From contig OZ271856.1 of assembly GCA_965601975.1 (NCBI GenBank), positions 3,968,001 to 4,032,000 of the forward strand: a stretch of DNA of 64,000 nt, read 5' to 3'. Position numbers and translations under genes: made by a program. Of the stretch, positions 63,342 to 64,000 are shown piece by piece. Position 1 is the first letter of the stretch. The number at the start of each line of letters is the position of its first letter. Under the pieces are notes generated by a model that saw only the letters and a program-made list of their open reading frames with translations, was not told where the DNA came from and searched no databases. The DNA is from JANQIO01 sp965601975. GTDB lineage: Bacteria > Pseudomonadota > Gammaproteobacteria > Pseudomonadales > Halieaceae.

Positions 63342-63905
63342 ATGAAATCACTTATTGCAGCAACCGTTTCAGCACTGGCCCTGGCCACGACGCTCGAGTG
63401 CCAGGCAGACTCAATCAGCCAGCTTGAGAATCGCTGGATCCCCGTATCCGGCACCGGCGTGCACTACTTCAGCAGCGCCCAGGTGTACTCGCGGCAACCC
63501 ACCGAAACCGGCTTGGTGCAGCGCAGCACAGAGACTGTCGAGCTCGAGGGTGACCTGGAGGGCCGCGTTCTGTATCACCCGGTATCGGTCTTCGATTTCG
63601 CGGCAGGTACGCTGGTGAACACGGGCAACCAGGTGTTTTCCGGGACGATACTGGGCTCGGAGCCGGTGCTGATACACGACGAGTGGTTCCGCTTCGAGGT
63701 CGACCTGGCCACCGGAGAAACCGTCGGGGAGGTCCATCTGCTGAAACACCTGGCCGGTCCGCGGGTCCGCTGCGAGCTGACCATCAAGGGGGACGGCACG
63801 CGCACGGAGACGGGAGACGCCGTGGTGGAGTACGCCGGCCGGTGCCGCTTCCGCGGCATCGTAGAGCCAGGTGCAGGCTTTCCGAAAAACCGGACCTACC
63901 GCTGA
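63342..63905 (+). CDS. small exported protein, unknown
   Basis: 187 residues from the ATG after AAGGGAGG. Signal peptide (about 1-20: MKSLIAATVSALALATTLECQA), then a beta-rich domain with repeated acidic segments (VELEGDLEGRVLYHPVSVFDFAAGTLVNTGNQVFSGTI). No known family. It shares a 127-bp divergent intergenic region with the HTH-FlgO-TPR regulator. Confidence 0.72.
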   Translation: MKSLIAATVSALALATTLECQADSISQLENRWIPVSGTGVHYFSSAQVYSRQPTETGLVQRSTETVELEGDLEGRVLYHPVSVFDFAAGTLVNTGNQVFSGTILGSEPVLIHDEWFRFEVDLATGETVGEVHLLKHLAGPRVRCELTIKGDGTRTETGDAVVEYAGRCRFRGIVEPGAGFPKNRTYR

Positions 63906-64000
63906 TCCGGCACTTCTTCCCGCAACAGGCCGGCAGAGTAATGCAACAGCCCGCGGTCATCGATGATGATGGCATCCACACCGCGCATGCTGTTGATCAG
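63896..64000 (-). CDS. partial CDS, C-terminus of an unidentified protein
   Basis: The last 34 codons of a minus-strand gene entering from beyond 64000. The residues end GLLHYSAGLLREEVPDQR, preceded by SMRGVDAIIIDDRG. I could not assign a family from so short a tail. Its stop overlaps the convergent gene by 10 bases. Confidence 0.6.
   Translation of the reverse strand: MINSMRGVDAIIIDDRGLLHYSAGLLREEVPDQR

Overview
The window is about 64 kb of GC-rich chromosome from an aerobic, probably marine gammaproteobacterium. The gene order rpoB-rplL-rplJ-rplA-rplK-nusG-secE-tRNA-Trp-tuf-tRNAs, a complete leucine/isovalerate (liu) operon under a MerR-type LiuR, and many outer-membrane and TPR lipoproteins suggest the Halieaceae/OM60-NOR5 or Cellvibrionales neighbourhood. 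That placement is an inference from gene content, not a phylogeny. There are no rRNA genes, CRISPR arrays, prophages or insertion sequences with transposase.

Region 1 (1-11.3 kb, minus strand) is the translation/transcription core: rpoB (3' end outside the window), rplL, rplJ with an L10-type leader, rplA, rplK, nusG, secE, tRNA-Trp, tuf, then tRNA-Thr(GGT), tRNA-Gly(TCC) and tRNA-Tyr(GTA). A nrfHA pair (tetraheme quinol dehydrogenase and pentaheme ammonia-forming nitrite reductase) lies between tRNA-Tyr and tRNA-Thr(TGT), splitting the normally contiguous Thr-Tyr-Gly-Thr-tufB tRNA block. A near-perfect 22-bp inverted repeat lies between rplK and nusG.

Region 2 (11.3-17.2 kb) holds a VCBS/FG-GAP lipoprotein, a SPOR-like protein with an 18-bp tandem repeat, coaX and a birA without a DNA-binding domain, all on the minus strand, then a cyclophilin lipoprotein on the plus strand. 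Region 3 (17.2-24.2 kb) is liuRABCDE with a palindromic operator between its -35 and -10 boxes. Region 4 (24.2-35.1 kb) is mixed chromosomal content: a CPA2 antiporter, an aldo/keto reductase, an MFS carrier, a sterol-desaturase-family protein, a DUF2959 lipoprotein, an Ada/AlkA fusion with ogt, two small coiled-coil proteins, cysQ (apparently without an ATG/GTG/TTG start at its conserved N-terminus), and a PhyH dioxygenase with a TetR regulator.

Region 5 (35.2-56.0 kb) is the most interesting part. Twelve tightly packed minus-strand genes and six plus-strand genes diverge from one intergenic region that carries two CRP-like inverted repeats (TTTTGTG-N8-CACAAAA). The set encodes a TolQ/ExbB-type motor protein, two ExbD/TolR proteins (one with Asn in place of the proton-carrying Asp), an AgmX/PglI-type TonB-like protein, TPR lipoproteins, two outer-membrane beta-barrels, a TlpA-like thioredoxin, DUF4266 and DUF3570 proteins, a Tat-exported DUF1501-like protein and three secreted proteins with five CxxCH motifs in total. 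It resembles the core of the Myxococcus Agl/Glt envelope machinery joined to an electron-transfer or surface-enzyme module.

Region 6 (56.0-61.6 kb) is a duplicated three-gene cassette. Each copy has a membrane-anchored CQGNMCR protein, a small secreted protein and a divergent O-antigen-ligase-like membrane protein, and both copies keep the same TTGCGT-N16-TATTCT promoter. Each copy is followed by a small Cys-rich protein (CWC or YkgJ type). Region 7 (61.6-64 kb) has an HTH-FlgO/TolB-like-TPR regulator, a small secreted protein and the 3' end of an unidentified gene.
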